Shown here: piece by piece, positions 1 through 11,045 of the stretch | How positions within the stretch are numbered: the first letter of the stretch is position 1 | Layout: every line of letters begins with the position of its first letter | From: Musa acuminata AAA Group | Lineage: Eukaryota > Streptophyta > Magnoliopsida > Zingiberales > Musaceae | Direction of reading: 5' to 3' | Assembly (NCBI RefSeq): GCF_036884655.1 | Contig: NC_088327.1 | Span: 11,046,501 to 11,110,500 of the forward strand | DNA length: 64,000 nucleotides | The notes under the pieces: model-generated | What the model was told of the DNA's origin: nothing | Databases searched by the model: none | Seen by the model: the letters and a program-made list of their open reading frames with translations, nothing else | Made by a program: the position numbers and the translations under genes

Positions 1-300
1 CAGTAGCAAACTGTAAAGAAGCAGATATTGTTGTACCCGACAACATGAACATGTCGTAAAAATAATAAATAGAAGTTCAGAGAGATGAGAATGGATATTC
101 AGTTGTACAGAATGAAGGTCCCTTTGAAACTTTAAACAAAATTGGGCACCGTTAGACAAGCCAAGCATATGTTTTATAGTCAGAATTAATTTGGATGCTG
201 CAAATTCTAGAGATAGATTCAGAATCTATTATTTTTAAAATTTCTTTTATCTCCTTATACTCAGCAAACTGAGATGGATCTCTGTTTGATACATAGATAG

Positions 301-3003
301 GTTTGGTATTTGATGCTGGGATGGAGGAGGAACTCCGAATTCGCCATTTACAAGTTGCGGATGCTGCAAGAGCTTCACTAGGCTTGCCTCTCATGGAATA
401 CATTGTCACAGATTCTCCTTTGAAGGTATTCCCAATAGGAAGAATCAATTATCTGGTTGATTAGGTCTTCAATTACGGTTCATGTCTTTTCTTGTGGTCT
501 CCACTGATCGGATTAGAAGATATGTTAATTAAAATTAGATGTCTGGTTTCCCTTGTACACTATTTGATGTTGACAGTGTTTTTTCTGCTTTTCTACATTT
601 CACGATCTAATCTGTACTATGTTTCATAGAAGTTAAAATGGTGAATCTTTTGACCAAATGTGGTATAAGCGGTAACAAAACGCAGTTCCTGCAATATGGT
701 AGACAAGAAAATACCATATCTGCATATTCTGTTCCTAATCGATGATTATTCTTGGAAACTTTTTCTCCTTGGAGAAGACATAGGATAACATGATCACTCC
801 TATTGGTGTTTTATGATGCATCTGATTTGGTTTGATCTTATGATACTACAGTTTTTAAGAACATTAACTGATACAGTTTGATCTTATGACTACTGATGCA
901 ACCTAACTAAATATTTAAGAACATTAACTGAGACTGTATTCTTACTCACTGATCACTGATGAAACCTGACAAGAAGCTGTGCAGATGAATAACAAGTATT
1001 AGCTACAGTAATCCATACCATCAAGGCAAACAATATGAAGGATGTTTGATTTAACAAATATATTTGGAAATATTCTTAGGAAAATTTTCTCGGTTGTTAT
1101 GTGCTTTTGGTGGTAAATAAAGGGTTAGGTGGAACGGATGCACCATAGGCATACGGTATTTTTGTTTGTTTGTAATGGAAAATATACTTGGTAATTTGTT
1201 GGGTTTTTCAAGAAGCATCATGCGAAATAGATGTTGCTGAGTGCAAAAATATGTTTGGTTAAGTAATTTCTTATTCAGTACATGGCACTATGTCAGAAAA
1301 ACCAGTTAATGCTTATGCTACAGGCATATATTGACATATTCTGTTTCCAAAGCAATTGCAGCCAATATAAAAGCAAGTTAATGGCTGCTTTTGTCGAGAT
1401 CTTAACTTCTTACTCTTGGAGTTATTTAATATTCAAAAGAATTAACCATTGAGCTATTTTCTGAAGACAGCTGAATATGGTTAAAGGTTAATACCTTAGG
1501 AAAGTTCTCATATCTAGGCTGCAGTTAGTCATGGAAATAGAGTAGATGTCTAATGAAAAGAGCAGCTCTCCTATTTGGGAATACACTTTTCCTACTGAAA
1601 ATATATTCATTTTTATGAGACAAGATGAATAAAAATGCAGATAAATTGTATTTTATACCTGCAAAGAATGAAGAAACAAGAGGATCGATGTGTTTGGTCT
1701 CTACTCACTTTACTATGTGCTTTTGCATGGTATTCCTGGAAGAGGCTGCCATCACCTCTAATAATATTATAGAATATTAATTTTTTAGTAACTTTCCAAG
1801 TCCAGATGTTATGGCTTTTGGAAGTGTAACATTATAGATTATTCATTCTGGATTAAATGCTTGGTAAACTTTAATTTCTAATGGAATTCCTTCCTCTAAA
1901 GTTAACCCATTGTGTTGATACTTAAAAAACAATCAGAAACATGCAACATAACATGTTGGATAACTACAAATGATGCATGCTTCTTGCCAAATGAAGCTAA
2001 AGCAAAAAGGCAAGTTTTTAAACAGCTGAATGTCCATCCTGTAGGTTGAAAAATGGATTGATCCCAACTGTGGGAAGTCAACAGGAAGGATTCAGCATCC
2101 TGATTCATTGTTAAGAGCTGTGCACACTCTAGTTAGCCAGTCACAAGTAAATGCAGTGGCAGTGGTGGGGCGTTTCCCAGATGATGAGGAAGGAACAGAA
2201 GATTACCGGCAAGGGAAGGTAATTCCATCTTTTTCTGGTCATTTTGATGGTGATGATCCATCTCATATTTCCACTGACATGGTCCCTAGTGACAATAGTA
2301 ACAACAGGATGATAGTTATTTCATGGTTAGATTTCTTAGCGATGTTGATAGGTGATATTATTTCATATTCATTCCACCATTGGAATTGCATGTCTCGTTG
2401 TGAGTGTTGAGGCATAAGTCAATTACAAGATCAACCTGCTCAAACAATTTCATGTATGTAGCTTCTGAAAATAAATGTAATTTTATGTGATTCAAGAGTC
2501 TATTAATTGGACTAACCATCTGTCATTAAGTGTATTCTTGCAAGAGATTCTCCAGTGGAGAATTGGTGGAACAACCTCCCACATGTTCATTTTAACAGTA
2601 ACTTGTATGTATAGTTGCTCCTCTTCCAAATCTGTTTTGACATGATTATAAATATGCTATGAAGGGGATAGATACATTGGCTGGAGTTGAAGCAGTCATC
2701 AGCCATCTTGTCGTGAAGGAGTTTCAGATACCTTGTGCTCATGCACCTGCATTATTTCCTGATTCTCTAAGTTCTTCAGTGTCCCCAAGATCTGCTGCTG
2801 AAGAGGCAAGTAAGATACATTAATAGAAGTAATATTAGGTGGATTGATGCTTATTAATAATTTTGCTTTTTTCATCCTTGCATTCTAATGCATTCATAGA
2901 CCTGCTTATATCATTTTTGAAACTCATAAATTTGATAAGAATAATAAGAGGGATATATGGGAGTCCTATGTGAGAATAAATTATCTAATTCACAATGAAG
3001 TCA

Positions 3004-3046
<43 letters not shown>

Positions 3047-5244
3047 CATTTCTGAATAAAAATACTAAAAATAAATTAATAGACAGCTCTGTTTATGGAA
3101 AATTACTCAGTGCTTATTGAAAATTTGTCCTAATACATGATTATTTCATTGTATAACTCAATTTGATTGTTCTTGTTGTTGAAACTTGGTTATGTTCCAT
3201 TGGAAAGTAACACTTATGTACTTATGCAATAAAACATACTTCTAACTTGCAAATTGAGGGAATCCATCCTTACTCTGACTCACATGAGACATTCAAGAAT
3301 TATAATGCTCTTATCGTTAAGTTGATATTAATAGATAAAAAAAATCAATTTTGGTAGTTTTTGGAATGGTTTTTGTCTCATATGAGATATGATTATCTGG
3401 AGAATATTAAATTCTGAGTATGCACAGAACTGGAATCGTCTTCTGTTTGAAACAGATATATTGTGTTTGTGACCAAAGTAAATTTTTTTATGCTGTAGAG
3501 ATATATAAAAGTGGGAACAAGTTCTTCAGCAGCTAAAGGTTATATAAAATAGCTAGAAGTATGTTATGAATTGAAAGACTATAGGTTGGCTCGGGAATAA
3601 GTATTACATAGTATTTACTGTCTGTATCCTGATCAAGATCAGAAAAAAGAGTAAACCCTACGTCTCAGGTTTGATTTGTTGTTGGGACTGCCAATTCAGA
3701 TAAGTTTTGGTGTCCAACATGCATGGCATGTCCAATGCAGATGATATGAGAAGATTATTGACTCAATTTCTAGTGTTATCAAGAAATAGTATACCTTCTT
3801 TTGAAGCTTTTATCAGGGATACCCACACTTGTAGGAGTCGTCACCATCTAGCATTGATAATGCTAGATCTTTCCCTTTATTTACCTTATTCGGAATTTGT
3901 AAGCTTGGAAGCAAGCACCTTTTATTCTTGTATTATGAGTAGGGCCATGCTTTCATCACACACGTCAACAGCCATTAAAGAGTATGGGAGTTCCAGAGAT
4001 CGTAGTTGCCTCAAGTAATTTAATTCTGAAGCAACATCTCTGTTTTGTGAATCTCATTCTGAAGGCTTGCAAATGGCAGTGAGATTTTCAGGAAAGTGCT
4101 TGTACTGGAAGTTTTCTACAGGCCGTCGTAAAGGTTTGGTAAAATTCATATATCTCAGTCATGTCCTGGTGCAGGAACTAAGTAGTCAAAATATATGTTA
4201 GGGGAAAAAGAAATTTTGGTATTATATAGAGGTGCATGTTGTCTCAATTGTCATTGAATATCATGATACTTCATAGCACATAGCACAATATGAATGAAAT
4301 TTACTAGACAATACACTTTCTGGATTCTGGAATACATATGTGTGTGTGTGTGTAGCGATCAGACTTGTCTAGTGCATTCTGGATTGAAATCGCTTGGCGA
4401 TCATGATCCCGTAATCGGTTTCAATCGTGTTAAACCTGGTCATTTGAATCCTCCACTAAATTCGCAATGGAATGTCGTTTGACTGTCTAATTTGCATATT
4501 TAATCCTTCATAGGTGTAATATGTTTTTTCTACTATGATGTATTGTTTTTTCTTTGACACCCAATGATTATGCCTTTATGTTTAATCCTCTAAATCTCTT
4601 TATGCTACAGATTGGTTACACCTTTCTACCCTGCGTGCTTGCTGGATTAAGTGCAGCTCCCCAGTACGTGACAGCGGAGAACAGATCCTACAATGACGGT
4701 TACTTAATAGCTGGAGATGTTGACAGTGTAATTCTTCCTGCTGATGCCTGTGGCGGAGATGGTGCTCTTGCATTTGCAAGAGCGAAAAATAATAAGGTAA
4801 AATATATCGTGATTGTTTCTCATTAGCGACAAGCAAATTCTTATTCGACGTAATACACCACACATACCTTTTCGCTCCTTTTTCACTTTTGTTAGCTATT
4901 TATTTGTTAGATAGATATTGATTTTTGAACACGTTGCAGCCTCTGATAGTTGCGGTTCAGGAGAACGAAACAGTGCTCAAAGATACGCCTGAGAAGGTCG
5001 GCATTCGAGCGGTACGTATTGCATCCTTGAGATCCATCTCGTATTGCTCTTCTGGTTTAAACAACCAAGTGATTTCACTTTGTAGACGAAAGTCCAGAAC
5101 TACTGGGAAGCTATCGGCGTGGTTGCAGCTCACAAGGCAGGTATAAATCCAGAAGCCCTTAGAAGGGGAGGAATCGATAACGTCACAGCCCATACTCGTA
5201 AAATATCTTCTTCCCAAATGCACCATCAAGTCTATTCATTGTAA
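301..5244 (+). CDS. DUF3326-family protein, 3' part (5' end outside window or not found)
   Basis: Six exons join in one frame: 301-425, 2045-2218, 2665-2805, 4611-4796, 4940-5011 and 5086-5244 (stop TAA 5242-5244), giving about 285 residues. Recognisable DUF3326 blocks occur in order: FDAGMEEELRIRHLQVADA, HPDSLLRA, VVGRFPDDEE, GVEAVISHL, PCAHAPAL, GYTFLPCVLAGLS, DACGGDGA and EAIGVVAAHKAGINP. From memory this family is shared by cyanobacteria and plants, which suggests an ancient plastid-ancestor gene; its biochemical role is not known to me. The N-terminal part of the family is missing, so upstream exons should lie before base 1. A short open stretch at about 14-53 could be one, but I cannot link it in phase. 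The first exon could also start at 297. All introns are GT-AG except 2806-4610, whose donor reads GAG|GCAAGT. Family identity is firm; the 5' structure is not. Confidence 0.82.
426..2044 (+). other. Intron of the DUF3326 gene
   Basis: This is AT-rich sequence without coding signal on either strand, between donor AAG|GTATTC and acceptor TAG|GTTGAA. The flanking exons are both in phase 0 at the junction. I see no transposon or RNA gene in it. Confidence 0.6.
3005..3043. repeat. (CT)n microsatellite in intron
   Basis: An almost perfect CT run of about 38 bp lies inside the long GC-AG intron of the DUF3326 gene. Confidence 0.95.
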
Positions 5245-6191
5245 GATGATGACGTCTCGATTCATCGATCGAGCGAAGTTTCATTTCTAGTGTGGTGTTG
5301 TAATATTTATGCGAGCCACAAGGAAGAGATGGATCAAATCTTTGTTTTCAGGGTCAGAAGCAGTGGACGTGTCGACGTTTCCTTGCATAGCTTCGGAGGA
5401 TAAAGCCAGTTCGTCATCTGCTTCCTCGACGGCAGTAGCCAACAGAGCAGGGGAGGAAATGTGCAAGTGTCGGGGAGATATTTAGTCCCCGCACCCATCA
5501 ATCAATGCCTCCAGAAGTGGAAGAAGGGCCACATGGCATGACACCCATAATTAATTACCGTCACAGCGAAAAAGAAATTGTCCACCTCATGGATTGGACG
5601 CGAAGGGGAAGGTTTTGTCATGTAATCTACGGAGGCATCGGTGACGCCCACATGCCACATGATAAGGAAGGTTGACGAGGCGGTGGCATCTATTGGAATC
5701 AGAAATATCATGACACGTATTACGATTTCGGGAAGCCGATGACGTACTTCCCATCAGAAATCTTAAAAAGAGGAAGAAAAAAGGGACCACTTTCTCGATT
5801 CCGTGATCCTCCCCAGTCAAGGGCTGACACCGAAGGCCATTCGAGTGATCGCAGCATGGGTGGGTCCCCGCTGCAAGAGTCGTCACTCCAATCGCGTGAC
5901 TCCATTTTCCAGTCAGTCAGTACACGGAGTAGGAATCGTGTTACATAAAAGGACGATTCAAATGGCAGAAGTAGCTGTGACCCAACCGCCTCTGAATCAC
6001 TCGCCCACAGCTGGCTGGGGCCTCATCTGCTGCACCGTCCGGTCATCCGTTCGTACCGAGTGGATTACGGGACCGAGACCCCAAAGAGTTTCTTGTTACA
6101 CACACACACTCTCTCTCTCTCGCTCTCTTCTTGTGGACTTTAACAAATAGATTTGTCTATTCCTGCGGATATCGGAAATCCTGCAATGAAT

Positions 6192-6229
<38 letters not shown>

Positions 6230-6960
6230 GAGCAGCAATAAAATACGACGACGTTGATGAACCCAGTGGAAACTCTCCTGCTCACGATGACATGCTCTTA
6301 CCGACTACCCACCCACCCGTTTCATCTCGTCCTAACTCGTGTCGTGCTGAACGAGCCACTCTGAAGAGTTTGTAATGGGATAACTATTATCCGTGAGGTT
6401 GCATCAAAAACGAAAGCAGAATTACTATTTGCACGAATGTTGATGTGTAGACGCAATCGATCTCACATCACGGTCGGATGAAAAAGGTGAAAAGCTTTTG
6501 TCATGAGTCTCTCCTTTAGTTTTGGATTCTTTTCCCTTCGACTTACGAAGATGATGACATGACACAAGACCGAGAAGTCGTGCTTCAACGTTCTCGTTTT
6601 ATCCCCATTTCTCTCCTCCATCTGCACCGCACGTGACTCAGCGACTGACGCGTTGCCTCTCTCTCTTAAATATCTCACGAACTATTAAAAATCTCGCGAT
6701 TTATTGGCGCACCGGAGAAAGAGAAGGCGTCGGGTAAAGCCATAGGCCATCACAGCCGTTGGCAAAACGGATCGCACCTCAGCGAAACCAACGTGATCAG
6801 ACCGTTCAACTCGCATCGGACGAGGGGAAAGAAAAGAGGGAATCACTTGTGTGCCTAATGTCCTTTTCTTCTTCCTCCATATTTTATCTAAAATCAAAAG
6901 GCTTTTTACAATAAAAGAAGTAAGAAAAACCCAAAATAGCGAGATCCATCGACGACTGTG
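5245..6960. other. Intergenic, convergent gene ends
   Basis: It lies between the 3' ends of the DUF3326 gene (+) and the acidic-protein gene (-). It contains a CT-rich run near 6108-6127 and a GA microsatellite at about 6196-6229. The open frames here are short, overlap on both strands and match no family I know. Confidence 0.6.
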
Positions 6961-7527
6961 TCAGACGGCCGGAAGCGATTCCGGCCGCCACGAGAGGTCG
7001 TACGGCCCGGATATCTCGTCGCCGTAGTCGAACAACCCTCCGTCCAACACCAGGCCATCCTCCGCCGCCTCCCTCTCATCCGGCCGAATCCCGAGGCCGA
7101 ACCCCTCGTACCCGTCGATGGCGTCGTCAAACCCCCAGATCTGTCCCAACCCGGCGCCGCCCTCCGGCTCGGCCACGGACCCCAGCTCCGACGCCCCCGG
7201 GGCCACCCCGGCCTCGTCGACCGACCAAAGGGCGGCGGTCGGCGGGAGGCCGAGCTCGTCGTCGGAGGCTTCTAGGAGGTACCCCAGGTCGGGTTGTCCC
7301 GCCACGGCCGACGGTTCCTGAACCAGCTGTTGCTTGGGAGGCGGCGACGGCAGGGCGATCTCCTCCTCCAAGCTCTTGATAACGGAGGCGAGGTCTTGGT
7401 CCCCGGCGCCGGCGTCGTCATCAAGTATGTCGAAGAAGAGATCCGCCCGAAGACGCTTGACCTCTGGCGATTCCAACTCGTCGGCGTCCTCCTCGCGGAC
7501 GCGCTTGTGTTCACCGGAGCTCTCCAT
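6961..7527 (-). CDS. Small acidic plant protein of unknown function
   Basis: This is a single exon of 188 aa, stop TGA at 6961-6963. I chose the ATG at 7527 (MESSGEHKRVREED) because the 19 codons upstream look like untranslated leader and a TATA box lies about 130 bp upstream. The N-terminal third holds a basic patch (KRVREE) followed by ESPEVKRLRADLFFDILDD and QDLASVIKSLEEEI, which looks like a conserved amphipathic helical block. The remainder is acidic, rich in G, E and D, and ends in a W/Y-containing tail (SGPYDLSWRPESLPAV). I have a sense that the ESPEVKRLR...SLEEEI block recurs in unnamed plant proteins, but I cannot name a family. Composition suggests a nuclear regulatory protein with an acidic segment; that is inference. 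Confidence 0.7.
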   Translation of the reverse strand: MESSGEHKRVREEDADELESPEVKRLRADLFFDILDDDAGAGDQDLASVIKSLEEEIALPSPPPKQQLVQEPSAVAGQPDLGYLLEASDDELGLPPTAALWSVDEAGVAPGASELGSVAEPEGGAGLGQIWGFDDAIDGYEGFGLGIRPDEREAAEDGLVLDGGLFDYGDEISGPYDLSWRPESLPAV

Positions 7528-7654
7528 GAAGAAAATTCGATAGGGAATGGGGCTATTATGGGAAGATAAAATAAAGCGAACCAAGAAAAAGTGAGGGTAC
7601 AGTGGGAAGGTTCAGGGTGTTTTGGGCAGGGCCGGGGGGGGTTTGATGTGGGTG

Positions 7655-7663
7655 TTTATATAG
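7655..7663 (-). promoter_or_regulatory. TATA box of the acidic-protein gene
   Basis: The minus strand reads CTATATAAA here, about 130 bp upstream of the ATG at 7527. A transcription start near 7625-7630 would leave a leader of roughly 100 bases. Confidence 0.6.
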
Positions 7664-7844
7664 GGACGAGGGTGGTGTCTAATTTTCCAGGGGCTTTTTG
7701 GCGAGAAGACCATATAACGGGGCATTAACACTCAATAAAAAGAACAGAGAGAGAGAGAGTAAAAGGTAAGGCAAAAACGAGGGACGAGGAGAAAGCGACC
7801 GCTAGGGAAGGCGTGGGAACAGAGGGGGGGAATTCCACGGTCAT

Positions 7845-7876
7845 CGTCACCGTCACCGTCACCGTCACCGTCACGG
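7845..7876. repeat. (CACCGT)n hexanucleotide repeat
   Basis: About five tandem CACCGT units lie upstream of the acidic-protein gene. An open frame through them encodes only a Thr-Val repeat and is not a gene. Confidence 0.85.
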
Positions 7877-8467
7877 GCGCAAAGCTTTCCCCGTTTCCTT
7901 TTCCAAATTTAATTTCCTGGACGCGTCCGTCTTCAAACGGATTTCGAGTCCGGGTTTGGCGTCCGCGGGGGGAGTCGTCCCACCGCCAGCGCGCCACATC
8001 TTCAGCGGCTTGGCTTTCGGCTCGTTCGGCGTGCGTTGATTTTTGCTGCTGAGGATAAGAGCGAGATAAAAAATACGGTGATGAAATCACCACCCAAAAT
8101 TCCTATTATAGGTCGGGCGTTCGCCCTGCAAAACGGATTCACTGTGTAGTTGCACATGGTTTTGCCGGTTCGTGTTGAGCGCCACATCGTTTGTGGGTGT
8201 ACGAACTAAATCCACGTTCCGACCTGCGGATTAGGTCCAGCCTCTGGCCTACTACTTCATTTGCTCACTGTGTGCTGCGGTGACGTTAGGTTCGCAGTCG
8301 CGCTCAGCCACGCCCAGTTTTGGATGCCTACCCTTTTTGGAGTAACGTGCAATTGGCATATGGTAGGTTTCGGATTTGGAACCTCGATCTCTCCGCCCAC
8401 TCGAATGTTAGGAATGCTAGGTTTTTTTACGAGGGATTAATGTCCAGCAATGACGAGGCGACCCATT

Positions 8468-9020
8468 TGTGGGAAACAACATTGAGCCGTGGCCTCAGGG
8501 TCGACGTTACTCGGTTCGGGTCCGGACGATGAGGATTTTCCTAGGGCGTTCCTCGAGCCCACTGAGGTGGTCGGGTGCGTTGGTCCGATCGGGACGGGGT
8601 CATCGTTTCCTCCGGACAGGAACTCCTCGCCTGCGCGTCCGACGGGAACCTTCGACTTCGCACCTGCACAAAGGTCGGGCTAGGAAGCTCGACCCGACCC
8701 CTCCGATGACCAAGTCAGATGATGTGAAGGGGGTTTCAGATGAAGAAGTCTTTTTTTTGTGTATATCTCTCTCAATTTCCCGTTCAGAATGCGAGGGTAT
8801 TTATATGGAAACTTACTGTTTCCTGATGTGCCTGCTTGCGGGGGGCAGGCTGGTAACGTCTGACACTGGTGTTGGCGTGGCATGAAGAACCGAGCCTGAG
8901 TAGGCGTTAATGCGCCTCGGCCGGTGTTATGATCCGTTTGACTAGGTACTGTTGCGTCGATTGAGGCGTGAGGCATCATCTGACGTCAGCCGAGTCTTAT
9001 CATAATTACTATCCTCATCA
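8468..9020 (-). repeat. LTR (3' LTR of the minus-strand element)
   Basis: 553 bp, paired with 11046-11577. A TATA-like tatttata at about 8799-8806 corresponds to the promoter position in the other LTR. It is longer than its partner mainly through short insertions, for example in the stretch after gatgtgaa. Confidence 0.85.
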
Positions 9021-9039
9021 TATTCCCCCCCCCGGAAAG
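9021..9039 (-). other. Polypurine tract
   Basis: The minus strand here is almost all purine, with a run of nine or more G followed by AATA directly before the LTR start TGATGAGG. This is the expected place for the plus-strand primer of an LTR retroelement. Confidence 0.6.
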
Positions 9040-9109
9040 AAGCTATGCGTCGGTCGTTGTAACGGGAGTCTGAGGCATGGCTTCAGCTTTCAAGCGGGTT
9101 GGCTGCGCT

Positions 9110-9800
9110 GGGAGCATGGAGCTGAGGAGCACGACGCAGGCGGGCAGGCCACACAGGTGTGGTCTCGGGAAGCATGGAGCCGAGGAGCACGACGCAGGCA
9201 GGCTAGCCGTGCAGGTGTGTCTCAGGAGGCATGGAGCCGAGGAGCACGACGCAGGCAGGCTGGCCGCGCAGGTGTGTCTTGGGCATCATGCGGCCGAGGA
9301 GCACAACACAGGCGAGCAGGCCGCGCAGGTGTGGTCTCGGGCATCATGCGGCCGAAGAGCACGACGCAGGCCGCGCAGGCGTGGTCTCGGGCAACATGGT
9401 CGAGGGGCACGACGCAGGCGGGCTGGCCGCGCTGAGGCGGACTCGAGCAATCTATGGCCGAGGGACGTGGCTCGGGCCGAGATACATGACTCAGGCGGGC
9501 AGGTCGCGCTGAGGGGGGCTTGGCAGTCAACGATCGAGGGACGTGGCTCGGGCCGAGAGACACGGCTTAGGCAGGTAGGCCGCGCTATGGGGGATTCGGC
9601 AGTCTACGGCCGAGGGATATGGCAAAGGCCGAGGGACACGACTCAGGCGAGCGGGTCGCGCTGAGGTGAACTTGGCAAGCTTCGGCCGAGGGATACGGCT
9701 CAAGCGGGAAGGCCGCACTGAGGTGGGCTCGGCAGTCTTCGGCCGAGGGATACAGCTCAGGCGGGCAGGCCGCACTGAGGTGGACTCGGGTAGTCTACGA
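9110..9800. repeat. GC-rich minisatellite inside the retroelement, unit ~57 bp
   Basis: About a dozen degenerate tandem units of roughly 55-75 bp share a core like ggccgaggagcacgacgcag followed by a gcaggccgcgc block. The left units (about 9110-9410) are more alike; the right units have drifted to a ggccgagggatacggctcag form. Long open frames on both strands come from the absence of stops in the GC-rich unit and are not genes. It sits between gag and the polypurine tract, where pol would be in a full element. Confidence 0.85.
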
Positions 9801-9927
9801 CCGAGCCATGTAGATTCAGAAGGGTTTAAGCCGGGGCTATCCGCGAGCCGAGAGGGGGTCAGGAAGATACTGAACCTTCGCTTGGAAGAGACTGAGGTAG
9901 GGCTTAGATTTCTTATGGAGCCCGCGA

Positions 9928-11016
9928 TCAGAAGTCATCCCTTCTCCTCACGGTCGCCCAAGCCTCCGCTGCGATGTACTGGTTAGCCCGCTGGAGCATC
10001 TTTAGCACCGTTGTGGGAGGTCGCTCCACAAGGGACCAGAGGAATCTGGAAGGTCGCAGGCCTATCAAAAACGCCTGCACTAACAGAGATGGGTGAGTGT
10101 CCGGTAAACCCTGGATTTGCGTGGCAAAGCGATCCACAAAATGTGAGAGAGGCTCGTCCTCCCTTTGTTTGAGTCCGAGGAGCAGTGTCACGGACGGTTC
10201 CGGTCGTGCATAGGCCATGAAGTTGAGCTCAAAGTCATTGACGAGCAGGTCGAAGGAAGCGATAGTCCCGGCCTTCAGGCCGCTATACCATGTGTGGGCC
10301 GACCCTCTCAGAGTGGTGGAAAATGCTCTGCACATCATAGCATTAGAGGTCCCGTATAGCGTCATCTGGGCGCGAAAAGCAGCTACATGGTCCGCCGGGT
10401 CGGCGGAGCCATCGTAAGCGTCCAGAGAGGGGAGCTGGAAGTCTGGAGGGATTGTCTGATCCTGTATCTTAGGCATGAAGGGAGACCCTCGGTGTGTGTC
10501 TTCCCCGTGATCTCCCTTGGACCTGCGAACCTCTTTCTGCACCTCGTCGAGTCGTTGGCTAACGAAGCGCAATTAGGCCCGTAGGGAGTCCATATAATCC
10601 GAAGAGAATGCCTCGGGTTCCGGGCGGCCGCTTGGGTTTGCCATCACTGGATCCCCGAGTGGGGCCGGTCGGACCTGAGGCAAAGCGGGCGCCTTGCGTT
10701 GTTGCAGTGGTTCGATCGCAAGCGGGTGCGCCGGACGCGAAACGAGCGGGATAATGGTTTGCACCATACCCATCAGAGCTTGGACTTGATGGGTGAGGTC
10801 TTGAAAGACCTCGGATGACACGGGCGTCGAGTCGGCTGGGGCACCGTCGGGCGACGACACGCCCGGGTCATTGAATATTCGCCAATATCGTTCCGAGGTC
10901 GTGGCAGGGTGTTCGTCACGATGGTCTCCGTGCGGGGGATGCTCCCTTGAGGCTTCAGTCGGGTGCGACCTCTCAGCCGTGGGCTTATCTGAACCGCTTG
11001 GGTGATCACCCAACAT
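9928..11016 (-). pseudogene. gag: Ty3/gypsy gag, broken by one in-frame stop
   Basis: This minus-strand frame starts at an ATG at 11016, just inside the right LTR, and ends at 9928. It encodes a low-complexity N-terminal part and then a retrotransposon gag core (about 9990-10480) with [39 protein letters not shown] and [10 protein letters not shown], typical of plant Ty3/gypsy Gag. A single TAA at 10573-10575 splits it into two parts in the same frame, so it is probably inactive. No CCHC zinc knuckle and no protease follow; the frame closes soon after the gag core and the minisatellite begins. The large N-terminal extension and core style suggest the Tat-like group, but I would not insist on the lineage. 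Confidence 0.8.
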
Positions 11017-11023
11017 TCCGGGC

Positions 11024-11045
11024 CCTCCTTCTAGCGCCAAAATAT
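11024..11045 (-). other. Primer-binding-site region
   Basis: Directly inside the right LTR the minus strand reads ATATTTTGGCGCTAGAAG. A TGGCGC-type start is common for tRNA primer sites of plant gypsy elements. I did not assign the tRNA. Confidence 0.5.

Noticed and set aside
9077..9664. Long open frames on both strands (up to 195 codons)
   Set aside because: They run through the GC-rich minisatellite; the peptide is the translated repeat with no domain.
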